Source of the DNA: Microvirga sp. | Lineage (GTDB): Bacteria; Pseudomonadota; Alphaproteobacteria; Rhizobiales; Beijerinckiaceae | DNA length: 64,000 nt | Direction of reading: 5' to 3' | NCBI GenBank assembly: GCA_029266525.1 | Contig: JAQSWQ010000030.1 | Coordinates: 1-64,000 of the forward strand | Shown here: one piece after another, positions 8,236 through 17,805 of the stretch | How positions within the stretch are numbered: the first letter of the stretch is position 1 | How the letters are laid out: every line of letters starts with the position of its first letter | The notes under the pieces: model-generated | Told to the model about the DNA's origin: nothing | The model's database searches: none | The model's input: the letters and a program-made list of their open reading frames with translations, nothing else | Program-made: the position numbers and the translations under genes

Positions 8236-10341
8236 CTAGTCGAGCGGCGCCGCGACGGCGCAGACAAGCCCCTCCGTCTCGAACGAGAGCGCAACCTCTC
8301 CGTCGAGGTCCTGCGCGAGCGTGCGCTCGATAAGGCGGGTGCCGAAGCCGCGGCGGATCGGGCGCGCGACCGGCGGGCCACCGCGCTCGGCCCAACGCAG
8401 GCGCATCCGGCCGTCCTCTGCTTCCCAGCGGATCTCGATGCGGCCGCGGCCGTTGGAGAGCGCGCCGTATTTCGCGGCGTTGGTCGCAAGCTCCTGGAGC
8501 GCCATGGCGAGCGCGAGCGCGCTCTTGGGACGCAGCCGCAGCTCCGGCCCGGAGAGCTCGAAGCGCTCGACGCCCGCTACCGCGAAGGGCTCGACGGCCT
8601 GCGCGACGATCTCGGCGAGGTTCGCCGACTCCCAGTTCTCGCGCGTGAGCACGTCGTGGGCGCGGGCGAGAGCGATGAGTCTCGCCTCGAAGCCGCGCGT
8701 CGCCTCCTCGACATCCTGTGGTGCACGGAAGGTCTGGGCCGCAATCGACTGCACCGTCGCGAGCGTGTTCTTCACGCGGTGGTTCAGCTCATGGATCAGA
8801 AGCTGCTGGCGCTCCTCGGCCCGCTTGCGGTCGGTGATGTCGAGCTCGACGCCGTCCCAGACCACGCTGCCGTCGCCGAGGCGGCGCGGGGCGGAGCTGC
8901 GCAGGAACCAGCGCAGCTCGCCCGAGGCGACGCGCATCGGCAGCTCGATGGTGATGGAGGACGCCTCGTCCGGCGTCTCGCGCCGCAGCGCCTGGAGCGC
9001 CGCCAGGTGCTCGGGGAGGATCTGCGCGTCGAGGAGCCCGGGATCCGCGAGCACCGCTTCGACGGGCAGCCCATGCAGCCGCTCGAGTCCCTGGCTGATA
9101 TAGATGAAGCGGACCGTCCCGCCGGGCTCGCGCACCGCCTGATAGACGAGGCCGTTCGGGACGTGGTCGGCGATGTTCCGCAGCCGCTCCTCGCTCTCCC
9201 GCAGCGCCTCCTCGGCGGCGCGCACATCGTGGATGTCGGTTGCCGCGCCGATGAAGGCGTGGACCGCCCCGTCGCGCCGCAGCGGAACGCAGGACATCCG
9301 GTGCCAGCGATAGGCGCCGTCGTGCCGCCGCAGGCGCGCGTCGAGCTGGAACGGCACGCCGGCGGCGACGGCGCGGTCGCGGATCGCGAGCGCCCCCGCC
9401 CGATCTTCCGGATGGATCAGCGAGCTGCGCTGGCCGACCTCGGGGCCGACCTCCTCGCCGTGATAGTCGCGGAAGCGCCGGTTGTAGAAGGTCGCGACGC
9501 CGTCCGCCGCCCGCATCACCCAGACGATCTGCGGCAGCGCCTCGGCAAGGTTGCGGAACAGCTCCTCGCTGTCGCGCAAGGCCTCCTCGGCGCCCCTGCG
9601 TTCGGTGACGTCGATGAGCGCGCCGAGCGCGCGCACGGCCCGCCCCTGCCCGTCGAAGAGCACACGGCCGCGCGTCGAGATCCAGCGCTCGGCGCCGTCG
9701 CTCGCGCGGCGGATGCGGAACTCGGCGGCGTAGCGGCCCGCGTCCTCGCCGCGATAGACGCGACGGAAGAGGTCATTCACGCGGTCCCGGTCCCGCTCGT
9801 CGATGAGCGAGGAGAACAATCGCGGATCGGGCTGCACCTCCGGGGAAAGGCCGAGCAGGGCCTTCATCTGCTCCGACCACCGCCGCTCCCTGCCGGGAAG
9901 ATCGACGTCCCAGGTCCCGATCGCTGCCGCGTCGGCCGCAAGGCGCAGGCGCTCCTCGCTTTCCGCGAGCAAGCGCTGCCGCTCGACCTCGGCGCTGTGC
10001 TGTTCCGTGACGTCGCGGAAGGACACGGCCAGCCCGTCGGCGAGCGGCAGCACGATCGCGCGCATGTGCCGCCCCGGCCGCATCTGGCTCTCGATCTCGA
10101 CCTCGACGCGGTCCCGGCTCGCAAGCGCGTTCGAGAAGGCGTTCTCGAGCGCGCTGCCGCGGGCGTGCGGTGCGACTTCCCAATAGGAGCGGCCGACCAC
10201 CTCGGCTTGCGGCCGGCCGGTCAGGCCGAGGCCGGCCTCGTTGCAGGCCGCGATCCGCCACTCGCGGTCGAGCGCGAAGAACACCTCTCCGAGCTGATCG
10301 TGATAGGCGAGAAGGCAACCGAGATCGGCGAGTCGCAGCAC
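8236..10341 (-). CDS. Multi-PAS sensor histidine kinase, HWE type
   Basis: 701 aa; several PAS/PAC segments; HELNHRVKNTLATVQSIAAQTFR; C-terminal ATPase domain. Confidence 0.92.
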   Translation of the reverse strand: MLRLADLGCLLAYHDQLGEVFFALDREWRIAACNEAGLGLTGRPQAEVVGRSYWEVAPHARGSALENAFSNALASRDRVEVEIESQMRPGRHMRAIVLPLADGLAVSFRDVTEQHSAEVERQRLLAESEERLRLAADAAAIGTWDVDLPGRERRWSEQMKALLGLSPEVQPDPRLFSSLIDERDRDRVNDLFRRVYRGEDAGRYAAEFRIRRASDGAERWISTRGRVLFDGQGRAVRALGALIDVTERRGAEEALRDSEELFRNLAEALPQIVWVMRAADGVATFYNRRFRDYHGEEVGPEVGQRSSLIHPEDRAGALAIRDRAVAAGVPFQLDARLRRHDGAYRWHRMSCVPLRRDGAVHAFIGAATDIHDVRAAEEALRESEERLRNIADHVPNGLVYQAVREPGGTVRFIYISQGLERLHGLPVEAVLADPGLLDAQILPEHLAALQALRRETPDEASSITIELPMRVASGELRWFLRSSAPRRLGDGSVVWDGVELDITDRKRAEERQQLLIHELNHRVKNTLATVQSIAAQTFRAPQDVEEATRGFEARLIALARAHDVLTRENWESANLAEIVAQAVEPFAVAGVERFELSGPELRLRPKSALALAMALQELATNAAKYGALSNGRGRIEIRWEAEDGRMRLRWAERGGPPVARPIRRGFGTRLIERTLAQDLDGEVALSFETEGLVCAVAAPLD

Positions 10342-10416
10342 TTTGAATCAATCGTCCGGTGCGCCAGGACCATCACACGCAGACCGGTCCTTCTCAACCG
10401 GATAGGCTTTCCCTTC

Positions 10417-10441
10417 GGAACGTTCCGGCCAAGCCTGCGTT
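10417..10441 (+). promoter_or_regulatory. EcfG-type general stress response promoter
   Basis: GGAAC (10417-10421), N16, CGTT (10438-10441), about 60 bp upstream of the 10502 gene. Confidence 0.65.
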
Positions 10442-10501
10442 CTTCCGACGAACCGCGCCCCTCAACTTCCCCGGGACGGCGGCGCGAGGGGAGTTCTGGC
10501 C

Positions 10502-11098
10502 ATGGCTGATCCGAACGACAAGGGCGGGCGCGCCCCGCAGGCATCCGACATCCTGGAAGACGCGCAGTCGCTCGCGGCGAAGGTCGCCGGCACGGCGCAG
10601 GAGAAGGTTCGCGGCCTCGCCGGCACGGCCGAGGAGAAAGCGCGCCAGCTTGCCGAAGACAAGAAGCGCGAGGCTGCCGAGCAGGTCGAGAGCGTGGCGC
10701 GCGTCATCGACAGCGTCGCGGAGCAGGTCGAGCGCGTCGTGCCGCCGGCGAGCGAATATGTGCGCGGCGTCTCCGAGCAGATCCATCGCGTCTCCGAGAC
10801 GCTTCGCGACCGCAGCGTCGACGAGATCATGGACGATGTCCGCTACTATGCGCAGCAGCGCCCCGGCCTCGTGCTCGGCGGCTGCCTCCTTGCCGGCTTC
10901 GGGCTCGCGCGCTTCCTCAAGGCCTCGGCCGACCGGCGTTCGGACGCGCGCATGCGCCACCACGCCGCCACGCGCGAGCGCATGCCTTCGGGCACGCACC
11001 GCCAGGCGGGCCGGCCCGAATATCCGTCCGACGTGGCGGTCGAGGGCAGTTCGGCTTCGGCGCGGCCGGCCCCCAGCGCCGGCCCGGCCTCGGTCTGA
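10502..11098 (+). CDS. Hypothetical stress/membrane-associated protein
   Basis: 198 aa; amphipathic A/E/K-rich region, then LVLGGCLLAGFGLARFLKAS. Confidence 0.75.
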   Translation: MADPNDKGGRAPQASDILEDAQSLAAKVAGTAQEKVRGLAGTAEEKARQLAEDKKREAAEQVESVARVIDSVAEQVERVVPPASEYVRGVSEQIHRVSETLRDRSVDEIMDDVRYYAQQRPGLVLGGCLLAGFGLARFLKASADRRSDARMRHHAATRERMPSGTHRQAGRPEYPSDVAVEGSSASARPAPSAGPASV

Positions 11099-11110
11099 GG
11101 AGTGCGCCCC

Positions 11111-12769
11111 ATGGCCGCCAATCCATCCGACGACGTCTCCACCATCGAGCACGAGGTGGAGGAGGCGCGCGAGCGCCTCGCCGGCACCATCGCCAAGCTC
11201 TCCGACCCTGCCACCCACCAGGCGGTGAAGGACGAGGTGATGGGCTATGTGGAGGGCTACAAGGAACAGCTCCTGCACAAGAAGGACGAGCTCATCGACG
11301 ATGCCCGCGCCGCCGTGACCCAGAAGGCGCAGGGCGTGGTCGCCGACCTCAAGCAGCGGGCGATGAACAACCCGGTCGCGGTCGCGATGATCGGCGCCGG
11401 CATCGCCTACCGGCTCTACCGCCATCCGCCGCTGACCACGCTTCTCGTCGGCGGCGGCATCGCGCTGATGATGCGCGGCCGCGGCCGTGCGATGAGCGAC
11501 CGCGCGGCGTATCGCGCGCCCTATGACGGCGAGCAGCCGCGGGGCTATGTGCCCGGCGGGGTCGCCGGCTACGGCTACCCGGTCGAGGAGGATGCCCCGG
11601 GCTCGACCACCACCGAGCGCATGATGCGCACGGCCTCCGAATACGGCGAAAAGGCCCGCGATGCCGCCTATCAGGCGAAGGACCGGATCTCGGAGGCCGC
11701 GGAGCGCGCGGGCTCGGCCGCCTATGACGGCTACGAGCGCACGCGCGAAGCGGCGATGGAGGCCTATGAGCGCAGCCGCTCGACGGCTTACGACGCCTAT
11801 GGCCGGGTGGGCGACGCCGCCTACGATGCGCGCGAGCGCGCGGCCGGCGCCTACGACAGCGTCCGCACGAGCCCGCTCGCGCTCGGTGCGATCGGCGTCG
11901 TCGCCGGCGCGGCGCTCGCGGCCGCGATCCGGTCGACCGAGACCGGCGACCGCTTCATCGGCGCAACCGGCGACGCGGTCGGCCGCAGCGCGCGCGGATT
12001 GGGCTCCGGCGCGCGATACGCCGGGCGGCGCATGGCCGACACCGCCTCCGGCATGGCCTCGACCGTGGCGTCAGCCGCTGCCGGCGCCGCGGGGACCGTG
12101 ACCTCCGCCGCCTCGGGGCTTGCCGACACGGCTTCTGACCTCGCCTCCTCGGTCGCCTCCGCAGCGTCTGGCATGGCTGGACGCCTGACGGGCGGCGACG
12201 AAGACGAATACGCGGAGGATCGCCGCAGGTCTGCTCGCGGCGCCCGCTCCGGCGGGCCGCAGCGTGCCGGTCGCCGGAGGCCCTCCCCTCGCGAAGAGGA
12301 GGACGAGGGCTTGATGTCCTCCGTGTCCGGCGCCGCTTCGAGCGCCTATCGTAGCGCGGCCGAGCAGGCCGAATGGGCGCGCCGCCGCAGCCTGGACCTG
12401 GGCAGCCGGACGGCCGGCCAGGTGTCCGAGCTTGCGCAGGAATACCCGCTGCTCCTCGGCACCATCGGCCTCGCTCTCGGTGCCGCGGCCGGACTCATGA
12501 TGCGGCCGACCGAGACCGAGGACGAGCTGATCGGCTCCTACAGCGACGCCTTGAAGGCACGCGCGCGCGATATGGCGGACGAGCAGTATCGGAGCGCGCT
12601 CGGCATGGCCGACGAGCTCGCCGAGGGACTGCGCCAGCCCGCCGCGTCGAGCGGCAGTGGCGACGGACGGGATCGCAGCGCCGACTGGGAAACCGTGATC
12701 GGTGGCGGCGCACCCCCGACGGCAGGTGCGAGACCGGGCAATCCGGGCGCGGGTCCGGCAAGAGGTTAG
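11111..12769 (+). CDS. DUF3618-like protein with Tyr/Ala-rich low-complexity region
   Basis: N-terminus IEHEVEEARERLAGTIAKL resembles DUF3618; central AYDGYERTREAAMEAYERSRSTAYDAYGR; several hydrophobic segments. Confidence 0.75.
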   Translation: MAANPSDDVSTIEHEVEEARERLAGTIAKLSDPATHQAVKDEVMGYVEGYKEQLLHKKDELIDDARAAVTQKAQGVVADLKQRAMNNPVAVAMIGAGIAYRLYRHPPLTTLLVGGGIALMMRGRGRAMSDRAAYRAPYDGEQPRGYVPGGVAGYGYPVEEDAPGSTTTERMMRTASEYGEKARDAAYQAKDRISEAAERAGSAAYDGYERTREAAMEAYERSRSTAYDAYGRVGDAAYDARERAAGAYDSVRTSPLALGAIGVVAGAALAAAIRSTETGDRFIGATGDAVGRSARGLGSGARYAGRRMADTASGMASTVASAAAGAAGTVTSAASGLADTASDLASSVASAASGMAGRLTGGDEDEYAEDRRRSARGARSGGPQRAGRRRPSPREEEDEGLMSSVSGAASSAYRSAAEQAEWARRRSLDLGSRTAGQVSELAQEYPLLLGTIGLALGAAAGLMMRPTETEDELIGSYSDALKARARDMADEQYRSALGMADELAEGLRQPAASSGSGDGRDRSADWETVIGGGAPPTAGARPGNPGAGPARG

Positions 12770-12795
12770 CGCTGCATCTTGAGCTCTGAGAACGG

Positions 12796-12829
12796 AAGCG
12801 CGATCGATCCTGGGGTCGGTCGCGCTTTT
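12796..12829 (+). terminator. Rho-independent terminator
   Basis: AGCGCGATCGA-TCCTGGGG-TCGGTCGCGCT then TTT, after the 12769 stop. Confidence 0.75.
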
Positions 12830-12834
12830 CGCGT

Positions 12835-13101
12835 TCAGTGCAGCCTTGCGGCGAGCTGCCCGATCGCCGCGTCGAACAGCGCGAGCGTCGCCTCCCGCGT
12901 CCGCGACAGCACGGCCATCGAGGCCGGCTCGCCCGTGCGCATCGCGGTGTCCATCAGCGCGAAATAGGCTTCGTCGCGCACCGGCGCCGGGACCTCTGCG
13001 CGCAGGGAACGGATGGCGCCTATCGCGCCTTCGCTCCCTCCGAGCTGCACTTGTTCTCGCCCGGCCCTCAGCGTTGCGAGAACGCTCCATTTTCCGTCCA
13101 T
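12835..13101 (-). CDS. Hypothetical protein
   Basis: 88 aa plausible ORF ending just past the terminator. Confidence 0.5.
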   Translation of the reverse strand: MDGKWSVLATLRAGREQVQLGGSEGAIGAIRSLRAEVPAPVRDEAYFALMDTAMRTGEPASMAVLSRTREATLALFDAAIGQLAARLH

Positions 13102-13367
13102 CGCAGGCCCCCACGCCCTTTGTGGTCGACGCGCGAGCTTAGCTCAGCCCGGGCGATCCGCGGCGTAGAACCGGACCCGAAAGCCCGCCTTTCCACCGCG
13201 GAATTCGCCGGCCGATTCGATGACGGGCTTGCGGCGCTGCGTTCTCGGCGCACAAACAAAATGCGCTTGCGCGCCGGAACGCTTCCGGATCGTCGGAGGT
13301 TCACCGGAGCGGCCACGCAGCGGGCGGAGCGGCTATCCGCCCACGCAGGCCGGTCGGGAGCCCCATC

Positions 13368-14543
13368 ATGAAAGCGCTGGTCTGGCACAAGCCCTCCGAC
13401 ATCCGCTGCGAGGAGGTCCCCGATCCGAAGATCGAGCACCCCCGCGACGCCATCATCCGGGTCACGACCTGCGCCATCTGCGGTTCCGACCTGCACCTCT
13501 ACAACGGCTACATGCCGGGCATGGTGAACGGTGACGTGGTCGGCCACGAGTTCATGGGCGAGGTGATGGAGGTCGGGCCCGAGGCGAAGGGCGCGCTCAA
13601 GGTCGGCGACCGCATCGTCGTGCCCTTCACGATCTTCTGCGGCGAATGCGAGCAGTGCCGGCGCGGCAATTTCTCGGTGTGCGAGACGACGAACCGCAAC
13701 AGGGAGGTCGCCGCGAAGGCCTTCGGCCGCACCACGGCCGGCCTGTTCGGCTACACCCATCTCACCGGCGGCTACCAGGGCGGGCAGGCCGAATACGTGC
13801 GCGTGCCCTTCGCCGACAAGACCCACATCAAGGTGCCGAAGAGCGGGCTCACCGACGAGCAGGTGCTGTTCCTCGGCGACATCTTCCCGACCGGCTGGCA
13901 GGCCGCGGTGCAATGCGATATCGAGCCGACCGACACGGTCGCGATCTGGGGCGCCGGCCCGGTCGGCCAGATGGCCATCCGCTCGGCCGTGCTGCTCGGC
14001 GCGAAGCAGGTCGTCGCGATCGACCGCGTGCCCGAGCGCCTCGACATGGCCCGCGCCGGCGGCGCCGTCACCATCAACTTCGAGGAGGAGAGCGTCATCG
14101 AGCGTCTCGACGACCTCACCAGCGGCAAGGGCCCCGAGAAGTGCATCGACTGCGTCGGGCTCGAGGCGCACATCACGAGCCACGTCGATTCGATGTACGA
14201 CCGCGTGAAGCAGGCGGTCATGGCCGAGAGCGACCGTCCGCACGTCCTGCGCGAGATGATCTATGTCTGCCGCCCGGCCGGCACGATCTCGGTCCCCGGC
14301 GTCTATGGCGGGCTCGTCGACAAGATCCCGTTCGGGGCGTCGATGAACAAGGGCCTCACCTGGCGCATGGGCCAGACCCATGTGAACCGCTGGACCGACG
14401 ATCTGCTGCGCCGGATCGAGGAAGGCCAGATCGATCCGTCCTTCGTCATCACCCACACCCAGCCGCTCGAACGCGGCCCCGAGATGTATCAGACCTTCCG
14501 CGACAAGCAGGACGGCTGCATCAAGGTGGTGCTGAAGCCCTGA
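13368..14543 (+). CDS. Zinc-dependent alcohol dehydrogenase
   Basis: 391 aa; CAICGSDLHLYNG, GHEFMGEVMEVG, CGECEQCRRGNFSVC, GAGPVGQMA. Confidence 0.93.
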   Translation: MKALVWHKPSDIRCEEVPDPKIEHPRDAIIRVTTCAICGSDLHLYNGYMPGMVNGDVVGHEFMGEVMEVGPEAKGALKVGDRIVVPFTIFCGECEQCRRGNFSVCETTNRNREVAAKAFGRTTAGLFGYTHLTGGYQGGQAEYVRVPFADKTHIKVPKSGLTDEQVLFLGDIFPTGWQAAVQCDIEPTDTVAIWGAGPVGQMAIRSAVLLGAKQVVAIDRVPERLDMARAGGAVTINFEEESVIERLDDLTSGKGPEKCIDCVGLEAHITSHVDSMYDRVKQAVMAESDRPHVLREMIYVCRPAGTISVPGVYGGLVDKIPFGASMNKGLTWRMGQTHVNRWTDDLLRRIEEGQIDPSFVITHTQPLERGPEMYQTFRDKQDGCIKVVLKP

Positions 14544-14620
14544 GGTCAGTCGGAGCGGTCAGGCGTGGGTTCAACGATCCGCACTGACGGCCGACTGCTC
14601 ACGCCAACGGAGAAACGATC

Positions 14621-15199
14621 ATGCGCTACGAAACCGAACGCACCGGCCGCCGCGGCCACCCCGATTCGACAACCGACGCGCTGGCCCGCGGATTGGGCGT
14701 GTTCTCGATCGCGCTCGGCCTCGTCGAGGTCGTGGCGGCGCGCTCGCTGACGCGGGCGCTCGGCATGCAGGGCAACGAGACGCTGGTGCGCCTCTACGGC
14801 TTGCGCGAGATCGCCAAGGGCGTCGGCATCCTCGCCTCGAACGACCCGATGCCATGGATGTGGGGCCGCGTCGCCGGCGACGCGCTCGACCTCGCGACGC
14901 TCGCGACCGGGCTCGAGGGCGACAACCCGAAGCGCGACAACGTCATGCTGGCGCTCGCCTCGGTCGCCGGCGTGACGGCGCTCGACATCTATTGCGCCCA
15001 GACGCTGAGCCGCGAGTCGCCGACGCCGCTCCCGCCGATGCGCGACTACAGCGACCGCAGCGGCCTGCCGCGCCCGCCGAAGGCCATGCGCGGCGCGGCA
15101 CGCGACTTCGAGGCGCCGCGCGATTTCCGCACGCCCGAGGCCCTGCGCCCGTGGACGAGCTCGCGGCCCGACGGCGCCGGCCGTGAGCAGCCGGCCTGA
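14621..15199 (+). CDS. Hypothetical protein, cyclase/dehydrase-associated membrane-domain type
   Basis: 192 aa; LARGLGVFSIALGLVEVVAARSLTRALGM...RLYGLREIAKGVGIL. Confidence 0.7.
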   Translation: MRYETERTGRRGHPDSTTDALARGLGVFSIALGLVEVVAARSLTRALGMQGNETLVRLYGLREIAKGVGILASNDPMPWMWGRVAGDALDLATLATGLEGDNPKRDNVMLALASVAGVTALDIYCAQTLSRESPTPLPPMRDYSDRSGLPRPPKAMRGAARDFEAPRDFRTPEALRPWTSSRPDGAGREQPA

Positions 15200-15228
15200 G
15201 CGACCGGCCCTGATTTGGGCGCCGCGCC

Positions 15229-15726
15229 TCAGGCGCGGCCGTTCCGCTTGCCGCGCTTCGCCTTGCGCAGATAGCGCTTCTTGCGCGGGCTCGGGGTCGC
15301 CTTCTCGATCGAAGCGGTCTGCTCGGCGGCTTTTTGCTCGGCCCGGGCCTGCTCCTCGCGCGTCTGGGCGATCTGCTGGCCGAGCGTGGTGAGCTCGGCG
15401 CGGCGCGCGGACACCTCGTTCTGCGCCGCGGCGAGCGCCCCTTGCGCCCGCTCCTGCGCCTCGCGGGTGCGGTCGAGGTTCTCCTGCAGGCCGCGGAGCT
15501 TGCGGTCGAGCTCGGCAAGCTCGGCGGTCTTGGCCTGCTGATCGTGCACGACCTTGACGAGCTCGGCCTTGTGCGCCCGGAGCTCCCGAAGCTCGCGCAG
15601 CTGCGCCTGCTCGGTCGCGACGGCACGCTCGGAGACGAGGAAAAAGGCGCCCCAGCCGCCGACTGCCGCGAGCACGGCGATGATCGCCGCCCAGAGCGCG
15701 GCGGTCGAAACGCTCGATCGCATCAT
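15229..15726 (-). CDS. Membrane-anchored coiled-coil protein
   Basis: 165 aa; one N-terminal TM segment then E/Q/A-rich coiled coil and basic tail. Confidence 0.6.
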   Translation of the reverse strand: MMRSSVSTAALWAAIIAVLAAVGGWGAFFLVSERAVATEQAQLRELRELRAHKAELVKVVHDQQAKTAELAELDRKLRGLQENLDRTREAQERAQGALAAAQNEVSARRAELTTLGQQIAQTREEQARAEQKAAEQTASIEKATPSPRKKRYLRKAKRGKRNGRA

Positions 15727-15801
15727 CCATCCCCTGACGCGTTATGGTTTCCCGGCGCGCCGAACGATCCCCAGGGCGCCGAGGTCAGCCCATTCTGACG
15801 C

Positions 15802-16896
15802 TTAGTGTGACCATAAAGGGGCAGGATGGGCGAACAGCCTCAGATGCACGACGGATGTTCCCAGGAGCGCCATGGCGAGGAGTTGGTGCGCGAGCCCCGC
15901 CCAAAGCGGCACGGCGAGAAGAAGCGTCACGATCCCAAGCGCCATCTGGGCCACGGCAAGCACGGCGACGATCGCCGCCCTACGGGCCGTCGCCGGATCG
16001 CCGGTCCGGACCGCGAACGCATGCCACAGGGCAAAACCCACGACCGCGTAGGCGACGATGCGGTGGTTGAACTGAACCAGGGCGACGTTGTCGACGAAGT
16101 TCTCGATCCAGGGGCTCACCGCGAAAAGGCCCGCGAGCGGCGGCGCGAGGCGCCCATCCATCAGCGGCCAGGTGTTATAGGCGAGCCCCGCCTTCGAGCC
16201 CGCGACAAGCCCGCCGAGCGCGATCTGGAGGAAGATCAGCCCGAGAAGAAAGCGGGCGCCCGCCCTGCCCGCTTGCGGGAGAGGTCTCGTCGGCGATGGC
16301 GGCCGCTGATCGCGCAAGCCCGTCGCGAGCCACAGCAGGATCGCGAGGATCGCGGTCGCGATCAGAAGGTGGAGCGTCAGCTTGATTGGCGCGACCGCGG
16401 TCATGCCCGGCTCGAGGCCGGACGCCACCATGATCCAGCCGACCGCCGCCTGCAGCCCGCCGAGCGCGCCGGTGGCGAGAAGCGCGAGCCCCAGGCCGCG
16501 GCTCAGATAGCCCTTGGCCCAGAACCACAGCAGGGGCGCGAAGAAGGCGAGGCCGAGGAAGCGCCCGAGCTGCCGGTGCGCCCATTCCCACCAATAGATG
16601 AAGCGGAACTCGTCGAGGCTCATGCCCTGGTTGAGGAGCCGGTATTGCGGGCTCGACCGGTATTTCTCGAACTCGGCGAGCCAGGCGCTCTCGGAAAGCG
16701 GCGGGATCGCGCCGGTGACCGGCTTCCACTCGGTGATCGACAGGCCGGAGCCGGTGAGCCGCGTCGCACCGCCGATCGCGACCATGGCGACGACCAGGGC
16801 GGCGAGGACATAGAGCCAGGTCCGCACCGGAGCGAACGAACGCACGCCGCGCTCCGGCGCGGCGAGGACCTCGTTTCGCGTGGCGGAAACAGCCAT
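15802..16896 (-). CDS. ctaA: Heme A synthase (COX15/CtaA)
   Basis: 364 aa; GGATRLTGSGLSITEWKPVTGAIPPL and YWWEWAHRQLGR. Confidence 0.95.
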   Translation of the reverse strand: MAVSATRNEVLAAPERGVRSFAPVRTWLYVLAALVVAMVAIGGATRLTGSGLSITEWKPVTGAIPPLSESAWLAEFEKYRSSPQYRLLNQGMSLDEFRFIYWWEWAHRQLGRFLGLAFFAPLLWFWAKGYLSRGLGLALLATGALGGLQAAVGWIMVASGLEPGMTAVAPIKLTLHLLIATAILAILLWLATGLRDQRPPSPTRPLPQAGRAGARFLLGLIFLQIALGGLVAGSKAGLAYNTWPLMDGRLAPPLAGLFAVSPWIENFVDNVALVQFNHRIVAYAVVGFALWHAFAVRTGDPATARRAAIVAVLAVAQMALGIVTLLLAVPLWAGLAHQLLAMALLGTSVVHLRLFAHPAPLWSH

Positions 16897-17098
16897 CAGC
16901 CCTTGGGAAACCCCCGGCAGGCGGCTTGATCCGCCGCCTCAACCCGGACACATAGGGCTCCTAACGCGACCGCACAACGAATTGGAAAGCTGCGCTGCCC
17001 TCTCCGGCCGCCGGCAGAAAACCCCTCGCGAAGGCATCCGCCCTCGCCGATGCACCCGCCCAAGCCCTCTTCCGTGCGCGGCAGAGGGGGAGAACTCG

Positions 17099-17320
17099 AT
17101 GCCTCGCCGCCTGCGCAAGCTCGTCGGAACGATCGTGATGATCGTCTTCGTGATGGTCTATGCGCTCTTCGCCATGGCGCTCGCCGACAGCCGCGTTTCG
17201 CAAACCTCGGAGCTTCTGCGCGCGCTCGTCTATGCGGTTCTCGGCCTCGCCTGGGTGATCCCGCTATTGCCGCTGATCCGCTGGATGGAGCGCCCGGACC
17301 CCGACCCGGCCGGCAGCTGA
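17099..17320 (+). CDS. DUF2842 domain-containing protein
   Basis: 73 aa, two TM segments; RKLVGTIVMIVFVMVYALFAMALAD...LPLIRWMERPDP. Confidence 0.8.
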   Translation: MPRRLRKLVGTIVMIVFVMVYALFAMALADSRVSQTSELLRALVYAVLGLAWVIPLLPLIRWMERPDPDPAGS

Positions 17321-17359
17321 CCTGACCCAATCCGCTCACGCCGCTCTTGAAGGACCGTA

Positions 17360-17704
17360 ATGAAGTACCTCGCTCTGCTCACTTTTCTCCTTCTGCCTGC
17401 CTCGGCCTTGGCCCAGCCGGCCCCACGGTCGATCGCGGATTGCGAGAAGATCAAGGGCGATCTCGCCTACAACCAGTGCCTCTCGATGTTCGGGCCGAAG
17501 GTCGGCGAGCGGCGCTCGCGCGGGGTGGCGGCGGCCGATGCCGGCGACGAGCCGGTGGTGACGCGCGGGCGGCGGGGACGCTCGGGCTATGGGCGCCGCG
17601 GCGGGCGTCAGCGCGCGGCGTTCGAGGTCGGCCGCAGCCGCTCGAGCCTGCGCGTGAGCCCGGCCTGGCAGGGTCGCGCGCGCTCGCGGCGGCGTGATCG
17701 CTAA
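17360..17704 (+). CDS. Hypothetical secreted protein
   Basis: 114 aa with signal peptide MKYLALLTFLLLPASALAQ. Confidence 0.65.
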   Translation: MKYLALLTFLLLPASALAQPAPRSIADCEKIKGDLAYNQCLSMFGPKVGERRSRGVAAADAGDEPVVTRGRRGRSGYGRRGGRQRAAFEVGRSRSSLRVSPAWQGRARSRRRDR

Positions 17705-17805
17705 AGCATGATCCCGAAAAGTGGGAACCGGTTTTCGGATAAGATCATGCGAAAACAAAGGGATAAAGCGGGATGGCGACTCGAAGAGAAGTCATCCCGC
17801 TCTAG
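17705..17805. repeat. Palindromic intergenic element (RIME-like), copy 1
   Basis: AGCATGATCCCGAAAAGTGGGAACCGGTTTTCGG...GATCATGC and AGCGGGATG...CATCCCGCT hairpins; ~88% identical by eye to 28783-28883. Confidence 0.9.

Noticed and set aside
7750-10509. 919-aa plus-strand ORF
   Set aside because: Antisense to crcB and the sensor kinase; no recognisable motifs.
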